A stretch of 38,185 bases of DNA, from NCBI RefSeq assembly GCF_016793825.1, contig NZ_JAEULM010000049.1, forward strand, positions 1 to 38,185, in the 5' to 3' direction. A program made the position numbers and the translations under genes. Positions 8,048 to 16,638 of this stretch are shown here, one piece after another. Source of the stretch: Sphingopyxis sp. (GTDB lineage: Bacteria > Pseudomonadota > Alphaproteobacteria > Sphingomonadales > Sphingomonadaceae). Under the pieces are notes generated by a model, which was not told the DNA's origin, searched no databases, and saw nothing but the letters and a program-made list of their open reading frames with translations. Every line of letters starts with the position of its first letter. Position 1 is the first letter of the stretch.

Positions 8048-8818
8048 TTAAAGTTCCCGCGCCAACAGATCGCGTTGGGCGCGGTCCGGGTAATTGATCA
8101 ACACCGCGCGAAACTTGCCCTTGAACACGAACAGGCTTCCCGCAGCTGCACCGATAACCGGATGGCGTTCGACCAATTCCCGGATATCATCGAGCTTGCC
8201 CGCGCCTCCGATCACGGTCAACGGCACGTCGATTGCGGCCTTGAGCTGGTCAACCAGCGCGAGGTCATAGCCCTGCATAACGCCATCGCGGTCGACGGAA
8301 TTGAGCACGATCTCCCCGGCTCCCATCTCTTGCATCTTAAGGGCGAAATCGACCGGAGCGTAGCCGGTACGGCGGGTAGCATTATAGGTCACGACTTCAC
8401 GCGAACGCAGTAGGCCGGTCGCCTTGACATCCATCACGACGACAACGCTTTGACGGCCGACGCGCTCGGCGGCTTCGGATATCAACGATGGCTGTTCAAC
8501 GGCTGCCGAGCTCAAGGCGACCTTCTCGACTCCCAGCGCGACGAGCCGCTCAACCACATCCGCCGACTTCACGCCGCCGCCGTAACAGAGCGGCATCCGG
8601 CATTCCGCAGCCATTTGCGCGATGAGTTTTTCGTCCGGAGCGACCCCGTTCCGGCTCGCATCGATATCGACGACCATCAACTCGTCGACTTCCTTTTCAT
8701 TAAAGATCCTGACCGCGTTCAGAGGATCGCCGACATATTTGGGATCGCCAAACTTGACTGTCTTTACCAAGCCGCCGTTGTGAATCAGCAAACAGGGAAT
8801 GATACGGGGACGCAGCAT
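8048..8818 (-). CDS. wbuZ: HisF-like subunit of acetamidino synthase (WbuZ/HisF2)
   Basis: A 256-residue TIM-barrel protein related to the HisF cyclase subunit but of the HisF2/WbuZ type. It begins MLRPRIIPCLLIHNGGLVKT followed by KFGDPKYVGDPLNAVRIFNE. In true HisF the sixth residue of the RIIPCLD segment is a catalytic Asp; here it is Leu (IIPCLLI), while the second Asp (VVVMDVK near residue 130) remains. This fits a subunit that passes ammonia from the HisH-like partner to the amidotransferase WbuX and does not perform histidine cyclisation. It starts three bases after wbuY, and no other his gene is near. Role known for P. aeruginosa HisF2 and E. coli O145 WbuZ; here inferred. Confidence 0.88.
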   Translation of the reverse strand: MLRPRIIPCLLIHNGGLVKTVKFGDPKYVGDPLNAVRIFNEKEVDELMVVDIDASRNGVAPDEKLIAQMAAECRMPLCYGGGVKSADVVERLVALGVEKVALSSAAVEQPSLISEAAERVGRQSVVVVMDVKATGLLRSREVVTYNATRRTGYAPVDFALKMQEMGAGEIVLNSVDRDGVMQGYDLALVDQLKAAIDVPLTVIGGAGKLDDIRELVERHPVIGAAAGSLFVFKGKFRAVLINYPDRAQRDLLAREL

Positions 8819-8821
8819 TGT

Positions 8822-9436
8822 TCAGATCTTTGCGAAATTGCGCAGCAGGTCGATGCCCCACTGATGGCTTTTTTCAGGATGGAACTGCGTCCCGATGATG
8901 TTGCCCTTGCGGATCGCCGCGGTGAAGTCTCCGCCATAACTGGCAGTCGCCAGTACATCCTCTTCGCGCTCGGGAACGAAATAATAGGAGTGGAGGAAGT
9001 AATAGCGGGGGGCCTCGATGCCAGTGAACAGACTGTCGGATGAACGCGGCCGGACATCGTTCCAGCCCATATGCGGCAGCGGATAGCGATGCGCATCGGG
9101 CGCTTCGAGGCGCGCAACTCTGGCATCGATCCAGCCAAGTCCGGCCTCAGTCCCCTCGTCGCTGCTTAGCGCCATCATCTGCATGCCGACGCACACACCC
9201 AGCACCGGGACGCCTTTTTCCACAACGGCGTGATCCAGTGCATCGCGGAGTCCCGAGACGTTCAGTCGCGTCATCGCCCAGTCGAACGCGCCGACACCAG
9301 GCAAAATAAGACGTTCAGCTGCAGCGAGCCCTGCTGCGTCGTCGATTATCGCAACATCGATGTTCAGGCGGTGGTATATATTTGCAAATGCATGGACATT
9401 GCCAAGGCCGTAGTTGACGATCGTGACAGTAGCCAT
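8822..9436 (-). CDS. wbuY: HisH-like glutaminase subunit (WbuY/HisH2)
   Basis: 204 residues from the ATG at 9436, which lies two bases after the wbuX stop; a longer frame upstream runs through wbuX in another frame and is not used. Class I glutamine amidotransferase: VTIVNYGLGNVHAF at the N-terminus, LPGVGAFDWAM near residue 50, nucleophile Cys in LGVCVGMQMM near residue 82, and the His-Glu pair in QFHPEKSHQWG near residue 187. It should hydrolyse glutamine and give ammonia to the WbuZ/WbuX pair. The tight wbuX-wbuY-wbuZ order matches acetamidino-sugar loci (E. coli O145, P. aeruginosa wbpG-hisH-hisF) and not a histidine operon. Confidence 0.9.
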   Translation of the reverse strand: MATVTIVNYGLGNVHAFANIYHRLNIDVAIIDDAAGLAAAERLILPGVGAFDWAMTRLNVSGLRDALDHAVVEKGVPVLGVCVGMQMMALSSDEGTEAGLGWIDARVARLEAPDAHRYPLPHMGWNDVRPRSSDSLFTGIEAPRYYFLHSYYFVPEREEDVLATASYGGDFTAAIRKGNIIGTQFHPEKSHQWGIDLLRNFAKI

Positions 9437-9438
9437 GG

Positions 9439-10566
9439 TCAATATGCGCCGCCGCGCTTCGTTTTGAGGAGCGTCGCCGAAAGGCGTTCGCCCATCTCGT
9501 ACCAACGGGCGCGATTCTGGTAGTCCCAATAATTTTTGAGCGGCATTTCGTGGTAGCCGCGCAATTCTTCGGCTGAAATCCGCAGCTTCGCCGCGATGTA
9601 GTCGAAGTCCTGGTTGATAAGGTCGGGATCGTAGGGAGGCTCTTCCAGTTTCGCCAACGCTTCTTCACGTGTCATTTGACCGGTGAGAATGAGGCTGGAG
9701 AACTGAACCCTGCGAACGTCGTACCCGAAACGGGTCGGCAGCCAATAGCCTTCGTAGAACCGCGTGAAGCGGGATTCGAAATGCTTTTGGGTATATGGCT
9801 TCCAGCCATATATTTCCTCAAGCTCGCTCATGGCTTCGGTTTTGAGGTAAGGCATGAAATTCAATGGCTTGAACATTTTTACGCCGCGTACAAACGGCAT
9901 GTAGAATTTTCTGTAGAAGACCGATGTGAAGGGGTAGCTCTTCATCTTGACCGAGCCAAAGCGCGACAGAATGTCGCGGATCATCGCAAGATCAGCGAAA
10001 TAGAAGTATTGCTGAGGATAGCTCACGCACTCGGTCGAAACATTGCCGCCATTCAAAATATATTTGATGCCATGCTTGCTCGCAAACTGGAAGAGCACGC
10101 CGATGAATGCGATGTCCTGCGGCGTGTCGATGCACGGAATCCCGCTTTTGAACATCGCGAGCTGGAAATCGCGTACCTCATCCCAGTTGATGACCTCGGT
10201 ATACAGATCAAGGCCAAGCTTTTCGATCATGCAGTCGATGTTATGGACGGCGATCTCGCTGTTCCAGCCCGCATCGACATGAAACACCAACGGGCGCAGA
10301 CCATGCTCGGTGACCATTTTGTGCAGCATGTATGAACTGTCGGCGCCGCCCGAAAGCCCGATGATGCAGTCGAATTCCTTGCCCCTGCCGGCGTTCCGGA
10401 TTTCTTCGACCTTTGCTTCGAGGATAGCCGTGCCTTCCGGACCGGTCTTCCATTGCGGAAGCGTGTTGGCAAAAAATTCGTGATAGTGATTGGATACACC
10501 GTCGGCATCGAACCGGATGGTCGGATCACTGGTGTCCACCACCAATCGGGAACAAATCTGATACAT
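9439..10566 (-). CDS. wbuX: N-acetyl sugar amidotransferase (WbuX/WbpG-like)
   Basis: 375-residue PP-loop ATPase. The signature CIIGLSGGADSSYMLHKMV (SGGxDS loop) lies near residue 70, followed by VFHVDAGWNSEIAVHN and, near residue 150, ILNGGNVSTE, as in the WbpG/PseA/WbuX family. It would activate the N-acetyl carbonyl with ATP and accept ammonia, making an acetamidino group, here most likely on L-FucNAc given the fnl genes downstream. Odd: family members that I recall have paired Cys near the N-terminus (CxRC and GVCxxC); here the text reads ICSRLVV and GVSNHYHEF, so only one of four Cys remains. The catalytic loop is intact. The 83-base gap to wzc upstream has no clear terminator. Confidence 0.88.
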   Translation of the reverse strand: MYQICSRLVVDTSDPTIRFDADGVSNHYHEFFANTLPQWKTGPEGTAILEAKVEEIRNAGRGKEFDCIIGLSGGADSSYMLHKMVTEHGLRPLVFHVDAGWNSEIAVHNIDCMIEKLGLDLYTEVINWDEVRDFQLAMFKSGIPCIDTPQDIAFIGVLFQFASKHGIKYILNGGNVSTECVSYPQQYFYFADLAMIRDILSRFGSVKMKSYPFTSVFYRKFYMPFVRGVKMFKPLNFMPYLKTEAMSELEEIYGWKPYTQKHFESRFTRFYEGYWLPTRFGYDVRRVQFSSLILTGQMTREEALAKLEEPPYDPDLINQDFDYIAAKLRISAEELRGYHEMPLKNYWDYQNRARWYEMGERLSATLLKTKRGGAY

Positions 10567-10649
10567 TTATCTCAACTCAACTCTTACCGGACTTGTCCCG
10601 CCGGCCCCGGAAAGCAGGGCGGCGAGGAGGTTACACCGGAGATGATGTG

Positions 10650-12869
10650 TCAGGCGACGGCCTTCGGCTCTTCGTCGCCATATCCGTAACCGTAGCCATA
10701 GCCGTAGCCGTAGCCCGCTTGGCGCTGCTTCAACTTGGTGAGAACCACGCCGAAGACATGGGCGTGAACGGCATGCAGGCGTCCCAAGGATGCTCGAATG
10801 CCGCGCACCGCGACGCCTTCCGATTCCGCCACGAATACGCAGCCTTCAACCGCACGCGACAGCAATGGTGCATCCGCCAGGCCAAGGATGGGTGGTGAAT
10901 CGATGATGATATGATCGAAATGCTCGAGAAGCTGACGCACGAGGTTCTGCATCCGATCGCTGCTTAGCAATTCCGCTGCACTGGGCGGCGTCGGTCCCGC
11001 GGGGAGCAGACTCATCCCCTTGATCGAGGTTTGCTGAATCAGACGCTTCCATTCGTCATTGCCAGCGAGGAAGTTGCTGAGCCCTTCCCGGTTGGTGAGC
11101 CCGGTGAATTGATGCATCGACGGCGAACGCATATCGGCATCGAGCAGCAGGACGTTTCTTCCGGTGCGTCCCAGGACCGTCGCCAGCGCCAAGCTTGTCG
11201 TGCTCTTGCCTTCCGCCGGGCGCGTGCTGGTGACCATCAGTGCGCGCGGCATTCCGTGATCGGTCGAGAAGGCCAGGTTCGACCTTATGCTTAGATAGGC
11301 TTCGGACAGAGGCGATTTTGCGTCGCGCAGAAGATCCAGCGCTTCGTTATCTTCGACGTCGGGAACGCTACCCAACAATGGCATATGAAGCAGTCGGTTG
11401 ACCTGGCCAGGATCGCGCAGCCCTTCGTCGATCTGATCGAGGCCGAGCGTCGTCAGCGCGGCGATCGCCAACCCCGCCAGGAGAGCGAGCGCGAGGTTCA
11501 ACGGCAGATTGGGAGATGTCGGCTTGTCCGGCAGTTTCGCGACATCGACAATCGCGATGTTGTTCGCGCCTACGCCCGCAACACCGATTTCCTTGTAGCG
11601 CTGCAACAGGCCGTCATACAGTTCACGGGTGGTGTCCGCTTCGCGCTGATAGATGTTATACTGGATTCGGTCACGCTGCTGCTGGGTCATCCGGCCCTTG
11701 AGCGACTCCACTTTGCTCTTGAGTTCGGTTTCGCGTCGCGACGCCTCGGCATATTCAGCCGACCGGCTCCGGAGCACGCGAGATTCTTCGCGAGAGATGC
11801 TCGCATCGAGCACGCGCAGCTGTTCTGCAACAGCTTTCGCGGTCGGATAGCTCGGCTCGAACTGCACCATGAGTTTCGCGTATTCCGCCGCGAGTTCGGT
11901 GCGCCGCTGCCGCATCTGACCGATGCCCAGATTGTTCAAGGTCTCGGCATTGTTGCCGGATTGGCCGACGCGCGCGCGGCTTTCCGCCGCAATCCTTTCC
12001 GCGGTCGCCGAAGCGAGCGCCGTGTTGAGGGCCTCAAGGTCGCTCGAAACCAACGTACGATCGACTTCGGTACGACCGTCGGGGGTCTTCGTATTGCCTA
12101 GTGCAACGATATCCTTGTTGGCGGCATAGCCCACCAACTCGCGCTCGGCGGTTTCGAGGCGCGTCCGATACTCCTCAAGGCGGCCCTCGAGGAACTTGCG
12201 CGCGTCAGCGGTGGAAGCGAACCTCCTGTCCATGCTTTGAACGATGAACTGCTCCGTCCACGTATTGGCAATCTGACTGGAAAGAGCAGGCGAGGCGCTC
12301 GTGTAGCTGATGTCGATCAACGCCGACCCGCGAAGCGGCGAAATCGTGGCGTTCTTCAACAACAGCTTGATCGCGAGATTCTCGCGGCGCTGCCTGTCAC
12401 GGGTGGCAAGGGGTCCCGTCGCCTTCGAATCTCTCGTGCTGCCCTCGTTGGGATCGACACCATGGGCTTCGAAAAACGCATCATTGTTGGCCAGACGCAA
12501 TTTGCGAGCAACGCGCTCGGCCAGCGAGCGCGCTGACAGGAGCGCGTACTGCGTGTTGTAGAATTCGAGATCGCGACCGGTATCCGCCGATTCCAGGCTT
12601 TCGACATTCGTGACCTTCTTCAGCTCACGACTGATTTCGATGCGCGAAGTGGCCGTGTATTTCGGGGTCGAAAGCAGGGTAACCACCAACCCAAGTGCGA
12701 GCGTCGAGAGTATGATCGCCGCGATCACCCATTTCCAGCGAATGACGACCTGCCAATACTGCAACAGAATCGGTGGCGCGAGGCCGGTCGGCTCGGCGCC
12801 TTCGTTATTTGCGACCGACAGTCCGGAAGATATCATCCCGTTGGACGAAACCGAAGAATTCTGAGACAT
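10650..12869 (-). CDS. wzc: Wzc-like polysaccharide co-polymerase / BY-kinase
   Basis: 739-residue inner-membrane protein. Order: cytoplasmic N-terminus, transmembrane helix at about residues 43-65, long periplasmic coiled-coil Wzz region, second helix at about 460-476, then a tyrosine-kinase domain with Walker A RPAEGKSTTSLAL (about 550), Walker A' LLLDADMRSP (about 575) and Walker B HIIIDSPPILGLADAP (about 655). The end is a tyrosine-rich tail with six Gly-Tyr repeats. These are the features of BY-kinases that control chain length and export together with OPX proteins. It heads the - strand operon and is divergent from rmlC. The tail is the expected autophosphorylation site, but so regular a GY repeat is unusual. 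Confidence 0.95.
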   Translation of the reverse strand: MSQNSSVSSNGMISSGLSVANNEGAEPTGLAPPILLQYWQVVIRWKWVIAAIILSTLALGLVVTLLSTPKYTATSRIEISRELKKVTNVESLESADTGRDLEFYNTQYALLSARSLAERVARKLRLANNDAFFEAHGVDPNEGSTRDSKATGPLATRDRQRRENLAIKLLLKNATISPLRGSALIDISYTSASPALSSQIANTWTEQFIVQSMDRRFASTADARKFLEGRLEEYRTRLETAERELVGYAANKDIVALGNTKTPDGRTEVDRTLVSSDLEALNTALASATAERIAAESRARVGQSGNNAETLNNLGIGQMRQRRTELAAEYAKLMVQFEPSYPTAKAVAEQLRVLDASISREESRVLRSRSAEYAEASRRETELKSKVESLKGRMTQQQRDRIQYNIYQREADTTRELYDGLLQRYKEIGVAGVGANNIAIVDVAKLPDKPTSPNLPLNLALALLAGLAIAALTTLGLDQIDEGLRDPGQVNRLLHMPLLGSVPDVEDNEALDLLRDAKSPLSEAYLSIRSNLAFSTDHGMPRALMVTSTRPAEGKSTTSLALATVLGRTGRNVLLLDADMRSPSMHQFTGLTNREGLSNFLAGNDEWKRLIQQTSIKGMSLLPAGPTPPSAAELLSSDRMQNLVRQLLEHFDHIIIDSPPILGLADAPLLSRAVEGCVFVAESEGVAVRGIRASLGRLHAVHAHVFGVVLTKLKQRQAGYGYGYGYGYGYGDEEPKAVA
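10677..10715. repeat. hexanucleotide tandem repeat coding (Gly-Tyr)6
   Basis: Six copies of a GGNTAY unit (read on the - strand) encode GYGYGYGYGYGY near the Wzc C-terminus. Codons vary (GGC, GGA, GGT; TAC, TAT), so copies are not identical, yet the unit length of six keeps the frame if copies are gained or lost. Confidence 0.9.
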
Positions 12870-12939
12870 GCCTGTGCGTTTAATCCCGGCAGAGGAAGGG
12901 CGATCGCCGCAACCGTTGAAATAAAGTGCGATGACCCGG

Positions 12940-12955
12940 ACCGAATTCGTTCGGT
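12940..12955. promoter_or_regulatory. inverted repeat, possible operator
   Basis: ACCGAA-TTCG-TTCGGT, a perfect 6-bp stem with a four-base loop, lies 71 bases upstream of wzc in the shared divergent promoter region. A DNA-binding site or a transcript hairpin are both possible. Confidence 0.35.
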
Positions 12956-13103
12956 TCGATCATTACTCGCAGATGGGCGGCAGCTACCCTAAAGACCGTG
13001 CCAGTTCCATCCCTATTTTCATGGCTGCCAGCTCCGCAAGACGAACCGATCGCACCGCGAACGGTCTGGCGGGCACGTTTGCAAAAGCCAATTTTTTCAA
13101 CTA

Positions 13104-13112
13104 GGGGGGGGG
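13104..13112. repeat. G9 homopolymer tract
   Basis: Nine consecutive Gs about 78 bases upstream of the rmlC start. This is the longest homopolymer I noticed in the window and could slip during replication, changing promoter spacing; it is also a place where sequencing errors occur. Confidence 0.85.
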
Positions 13113-13189
13113 CTCGCGGTACACCTTGCTCTGGCCCAGCGGTTGCGCGTTTTTCTCCGATGGCTTGGAATAATGGGCGAGCTTTTCGA

Positions 13190-13762
13190 ATGTCGGTAAG
13201 ACTGATTGCAACGAAGCGTTTTCAGGATGAGCGCGGGTGGTTCGCCGAGACATGGAGCCAGCGGCAGTTTCATTCGCTCGGGATCGAAGCCGGATTCGTT
13301 CAGGACAATCACTCCTATTCGCAACACGCCGGGACGCTTCGCGGTCTGCATTTTCAATCTGCTCCCTTCGCGCAGGCAAAGCTGGTTCGTTGCCTGAAGG
13401 GTCGGATTTTTGACGTCGCGGTCGATATTCGGCGCGACTCTCCTACCTTCGCGCAATGGGTAGGGGCCGAACTGAGCGCGGAAAGCGGTGACCAGCTTTT
13501 CGTTCCGCAAGGGTTCGCCCATGCGTTTCTAACGTTGGAACCCCATACCGAGGTCGCGTACAAGGTTGATGCCTTCTACGACCCCGCGTCCGACGGAGGG
13601 GTTCGCTGGGACGATCCTTTGATCGGCATCGAATGGCCCCTCGCAGGTCTGTCGCCCATTCTTTCGGCCAAGGATCTCCAGCTTCCCATGCTGGCCGATG
13701 CCGGTTTCGAGTTTCCATATGACGGTCGCCCGCTTCTCCCGCTGGGCCAGGATGAAAAATGA
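13190..13762 (+). CDS. rmlC: dTDP-4-dehydrorhamnose 3,5-epimerase
   Basis: 190 residues, normal for RmlC. The start at 13190 gives [20 protein letters not shown], the expected N-terminus. Cupin motifs are complete: [20 protein letters not shown] (catalytic His), [32 protein letters not shown] and [20 protein letters not shown] with the catalytic Tyr and the substrate Asp. It epimerises dTDP-4-keto-6-deoxyglucose at C3 and C5. It is the first gene of a four-gene + strand rhamnose operon and overlaps rmlB by four bases (ATGA). Only a weak ribosome site (GGGCGAG) precedes it. Confidence 0.95.
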   Translation: MSVRLIATKRFQDERGWFAETWSQRQFHSLGIEAGFVQDNHSYSQHAGTLRGLHFQSAPFAQAKLVRCLKGRIFDVAVDIRRDSPTFAQWVGAELSAESGDQLFVPQGFAHAFLTLEPHTEVAYKVDAFYDPASDGGVRWDDPLIGIEWPLAGLSPILSAKDLQLPMLADAGFEFPYDGRPLLPLGQDEK

Positions 13763-14832
13763 CAAAGACAATCAGGAAGGTTATCGTAACGGGCGGAGCC
13801 GGCTTCATCGGTTCGGCGCTGGTGCGCAATCTTGCGGCCGACGGCGGCTATGACATCCTCAATATCGACAGCCTGACCTATGCGGGCAATCTCGCGTCGC
13901 TGACCGATATCGAGCGCAGCAATCGCTATCGGTTGCGCCAGGAGAATATCTGCGACACCGCGAAGATGGCCGAGATATTCGAAGAGTTCCAGCCGGACCT
14001 CGTGACTCACCTTGCTGCCGAAACGCATGTCGACCGCTCGATCGACGGGCCCGCCGCATTTGTGCAGACCAACCTGGTCGGTACTTCCTCGCTGTTGCAG
14101 GCGTCGCTGGCCTATTGGCAATCGCTGGAAGGCGAGCGGAAGGATGATTTCCGTTTTCACCATATTTCGACTGACGAGGTGTTCGGCTCCTTGGAAAGCG
14201 AAGGCTATTTCACGGAAACGACGCGGTACGACCCGCGCTCGCCCTATTCCGCGTCGAAGGCCGGATCGGACCATCTCGTACGCGCCTGGCATCACACCTA
14301 CGGCCTGCCGATTCTCGTCACCAACTGTTCCAACAACTACGGGCCGCGGCAATTTCCCGAGAAATTGATTCCTTTGATGGTTATCAAATGCCTCGCAGGC
14401 GAGCCGCTGCCCGTTTACGGAAAAGGTGAGAATGTCCGGGACTGGCTGTATGTCGATGACCACGTCACCGCGCTCCGGGCTGTTTTCGAACGAGGTAAGC
14501 CGGGCGAAAGCTACATGGTTGGCGGCCAGTCGGAGCGCACCAATTTGCGTGTCGTGGAAGTCATCTGCGAAATCCTGGATGATCTGGTGCCAAGGTCCGA
14601 CGGGGGCAGCTACACGAGCCAGATCGACTTCGTGACCGATCGACCGGGACATGATTTCCGCTACGCCGTCGACTGTGGGAAAATCGGGCGGGAACTGAAC
14701 TGGCGGCCGCAGGAAAGCTTTGAAAGCGGGATGCGTAAAACCGTACAATGGTATCTCGACAATCGCGCGTGGTGGGAACCCCTGTTGAGCGACACGTTCG
14801 ACGGATCGCGCCTTGGCCTCCAAGTCGGCTGA
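13759..14832 (+). CDS. rmlB: dTDP-glucose 4,6-dehydratase
   Basis: 357-residue extended SDR enzyme. It has [16 protein letters not shown] near residue 9, [27 protein letters not shown] near 82, [10 protein letters not shown] (catalytic Thr-Asp-Glu) and [15 protein letters not shown] with Tyr-x3-Lys near residue 163, then [16 protein letters not shown]. It removes water from dTDP-glucose to form the 4-keto-6-deoxy sugar. Translationally coupled to rmlC by the ATGA overlap and to rmlD by a 20-base overlap. Confidence 0.97.
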   Translation: MTKTIRKVIVTGGAGFIGSALVRNLAADGGYDILNIDSLTYAGNLASLTDIERSNRYRLRQENICDTAKMAEIFEEFQPDLVTHLAAETHVDRSIDGPAAFVQTNLVGTSSLLQASLAYWQSLEGERKDDFRFHHISTDEVFGSLESEGYFTETTRYDPRSPYSASKAGSDHLVRAWHHTYGLPILVTNCSNNYGPRQFPEKLIPLMVIKCLAGEPLPVYGKGENVRDWLYVDDHVTALRAVFERGKPGESYMVGGQSERTNLRVVEVICEILDDLVPRSDGGSYTSQIDFVTDRPGHDFRYAVDCGKIGRELNWRPQESFESGMRKTVQWYLDNRAWWEPLLSDTFDGSRLGLQVG

Positions 14833-15724
14833 AACATTGGACCCGGTTCTGGTCACCGGCGGAACGGGGCAAGTCGGTTCGGCAACGCTCCGCGTGCTTC
14901 GCGAAGCGGGCGTCGCGGCGTGCGCGCCGAGCCGTGCCGACCTCGACTTGCTGGACGAGGCAAGCATCAAGGCCTTTTTGGCGCGCAACCGTTGCCGGGC
15001 CGTCATCCACTGCGCCGCCTTTACGGCAGTTGATCGCGCCGAAGATGAAGCCGATCTGGCGGATGCGATCAACGCGCGCGCACCTGCTGTTCTCGCCGCG
15101 GAAACGGCGCGGCTCGGTCTGCCGATCATCCATCTTTCCACGGACTATGTGTTCGGCGGCACCAAGCCCGGACTCTACAAGGAAGACGACGAGACCAATC
15201 CGCTGGGGGTTTACGGACGGACGAAACTAGCGGGCGAAACGGCGGTGAGGGCAGCCAACCCCAATCATGCCATCATACGTACTGCATGGGTTCTGAGCGC
15301 CTGGGGTTCCAATTTCCTGAACACCATGTTGCGGCTGGGTGCGGACCGTGACGATATTTCGGTCGTCGACGATCAGTGCGGTTGCCCCACCTCCGCTACA
15401 GACATCGCCCACGCACTCTTCGCCGTCCTTTCGGCGCTCGGCGATCGCGGCGGCACTTGGCATTTCGTCAACTCGGGGTCCGCAACCTGGTTCGCACTCG
15501 CCGAGCATATTTTTTCACTGGCAAACCAGGCCGGGCAAAAGACGCCGCGATTGCACGCCATTTCTACTGCCGCCTATCCCACTAAGGCCCGTCGTCCAGC
15601 CAATTCGCGCCTTTCAACTGATCTGATCGCGCGCGATTTCGGTTTGGAACCTCGGGACTGGCGCGAGGCTGTGCGATCGATCATGGCCGAGAAATTCCCG
15701 GCCTCTGTGGAAAGCGAGCAATAG
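14813..15724 (+). CDS. rmlD: dTDP-4-dehydrorhamnose reductase
   Basis: 303 residues from a TTG at 14813; a second TTG at 14837 would also lead straight into [20 protein letters not shown] and cannot be excluded. No ATG precedes the NAD(P)-binding loop. Other marks are [14 protein letters not shown] near residue 65, [10 protein letters not shown] near 107, YGRTKLAGE with the Tyr-x3-Lys pair, and [18 protein letters not shown]. It reduces the 4-keto group to yield dTDP-L-rhamnose. It overlaps rmlB and ends two bases before rmlA. Confidence 0.95.
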   Translation: MASKSAETLDPVLVTGGTGQVGSATLRVLREAGVAACAPSRADLDLLDEASIKAFLARNRCRAVIHCAAFTAVDRAEDEADLADAINARAPAVLAAETARLGLPIIHLSTDYVFGGTKPGLYKEDDETNPLGVYGRTKLAGETAVRAANPNHAIIRTAWVLSAWGSNFLNTMLRLGADRDDISVVDDQCGCPTSATDIAHALFAVLSALGDRGGTWHFVNSGSATWFALAEHIFSLANQAGQKTPRLHAISTAAYPTKARRPANSRLSTDLIARDFGLEPRDWREAVRSIMAEKFPASVESEQ

Positions 15725-15726
15725 TA

Positions 15727-16605
15727 ATGCGTGGTATCATCCTTGCCGGCGGAAGTGGAACCCGGCTCCATCCCGCCACTCTCGCGATCAACAAGCAACT
15801 CCTGCCGATCTACGACAAGCCGATGATCTATTATCCGTTGTCGGTGCTCATGCTCGCAGGCATTCGCGAGATTTTGATCATTTCGTCGCCAGAATATCTT
15901 GGCAATTACGAGCGTTTGTTCGGCGACGGTAGCGAGTTCGGCCTCGAAATCAGCTATGCCGTCCAGCCTCGGCCCGAGGGGTTGGCGCAAGCATTTCTTA
16001 TCGGCGCGGATTTCGTGGGCGATCAGCCGGTGGCGCTTGTTCTCGGGGACAATATCTTTCATGGCGCCGGCCTGGTCGACCTGCTCGATCGTGCGCGCGG
16101 GAGAGCCATCGGCGCAACGGTTTTTGCATATCAGGTCGACGATCCGCGAGCCTATGGCGTGGTCGCGCTCGATGCCGACGGGCGGGCGACCGATCTTGAG
16201 GAAAAGCCTGCCGAGCCCAAGTCGGACATGGCGGTCACCGGCCTCTATTTCTATGACAGTCGTGTCGTCGAATTTGCGCGAACACTCCGGCCCTCAGCGC
16301 GCGGCGAACTGGAGATCACCGATCTGAACCGCGTTTACATGGAGCGCGGCGAGCTTTTCGTCGAGCGCATGGGGCGCGGCTATGCATGGCTCGACACGGG
16401 GACGCACGACAGCTTGGTCGAAGCAAGCGAATTTGTCCGCGTCATCCAGAAACGTACCGGAAACCTGATCGCCTGCCTTGAGGAAGTCGCTTTTGAACGG
16501 GGGTTCATCGATCGCGAGCAATTGCTTGCGCGGGCGAGGCTGTTCGAGAAGACAGCATATGGCCAGGCGCTGTTCCAACTCGCGAAGAAGCCCGGCGCGG
16601 ATTAA
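15727..16605 (+). CDS. rmlA: glucose-1-phosphate thymidylyltransferase
   Basis: 292 residues, normal for RmlA. It begins [20 protein letters not shown] with the nucleotide-binding GGSGTRL loop and continues [45 protein letters not shown] (metal-binding Asp) and [14 protein letters not shown]. It makes dTDP-glucose from dTTP and glucose-1-phosphate, the first step of the rhamnose route, although it is the last gene of the operon. It faces the convergent glycosyltransferase gene across 33 bases. Confidence 0.97.
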   Translation: MRGIILAGGSGTRLHPATLAINKQLLPIYDKPMIYYPLSVLMLAGIREILIISSPEYLGNYERLFGDGSEFGLEISYAVQPRPEGLAQAFLIGADFVGDQPVALVLGDNIFHGAGLVDLLDRARGRAIGATVFAYQVDDPRAYGVVALDADGRATDLEEKPAEPKSDMAVTGLYFYDSRVVEFARTLRPSARGELEITDLNRVYMERGELFVERMGRGYAWLDTGTHDSLVEASEFVRVIQKRTGNLIACLEEVAFERGFIDREQLLARARLFEKTAYGQALFQLAKKPGAD

Positions 16606-16638
16606 AACCGGAGCAGCGCGGAAGATCAGGGCAAGCCT

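Larger units (their letters stand above)
12870..13189. other. divergent intergenic region between wzc and rmlC
   Basis: 320 bases without a convincing gene. It should hold promoters for the wzc operon (leftward) and rmlCBDA (rightward), though I cannot place -35/-10 boxes with confidence. It contains an inverted repeat (12940-12955) and a run of nine Gs (13104-13112). The open frame from 12998 that joins rmlC is judged an artefact because RmlC homology begins only at 13190. Confidence 0.7.

Noticed and set aside
8048-9436. Histidine biosynthesis genes hisF and hisH
   Set aside because: The HisF-like protein lacks the first catalytic Asp, both sit in an operon with a WbpG-type amidotransferase, and no other his gene is present.
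12960-13000. JUMPStart/ops element (GGCGGCAGCTACC resembles GGCGGTAG)
   Set aside because: The match is incomplete, and RfaH-type control is an enterobacterial feature.
13576-15141. 521-codon open frame on the - strand
   Set aside because: Antisense to rmlC, rmlB and rmlD, which have full motifs; no domain in the shadow product.
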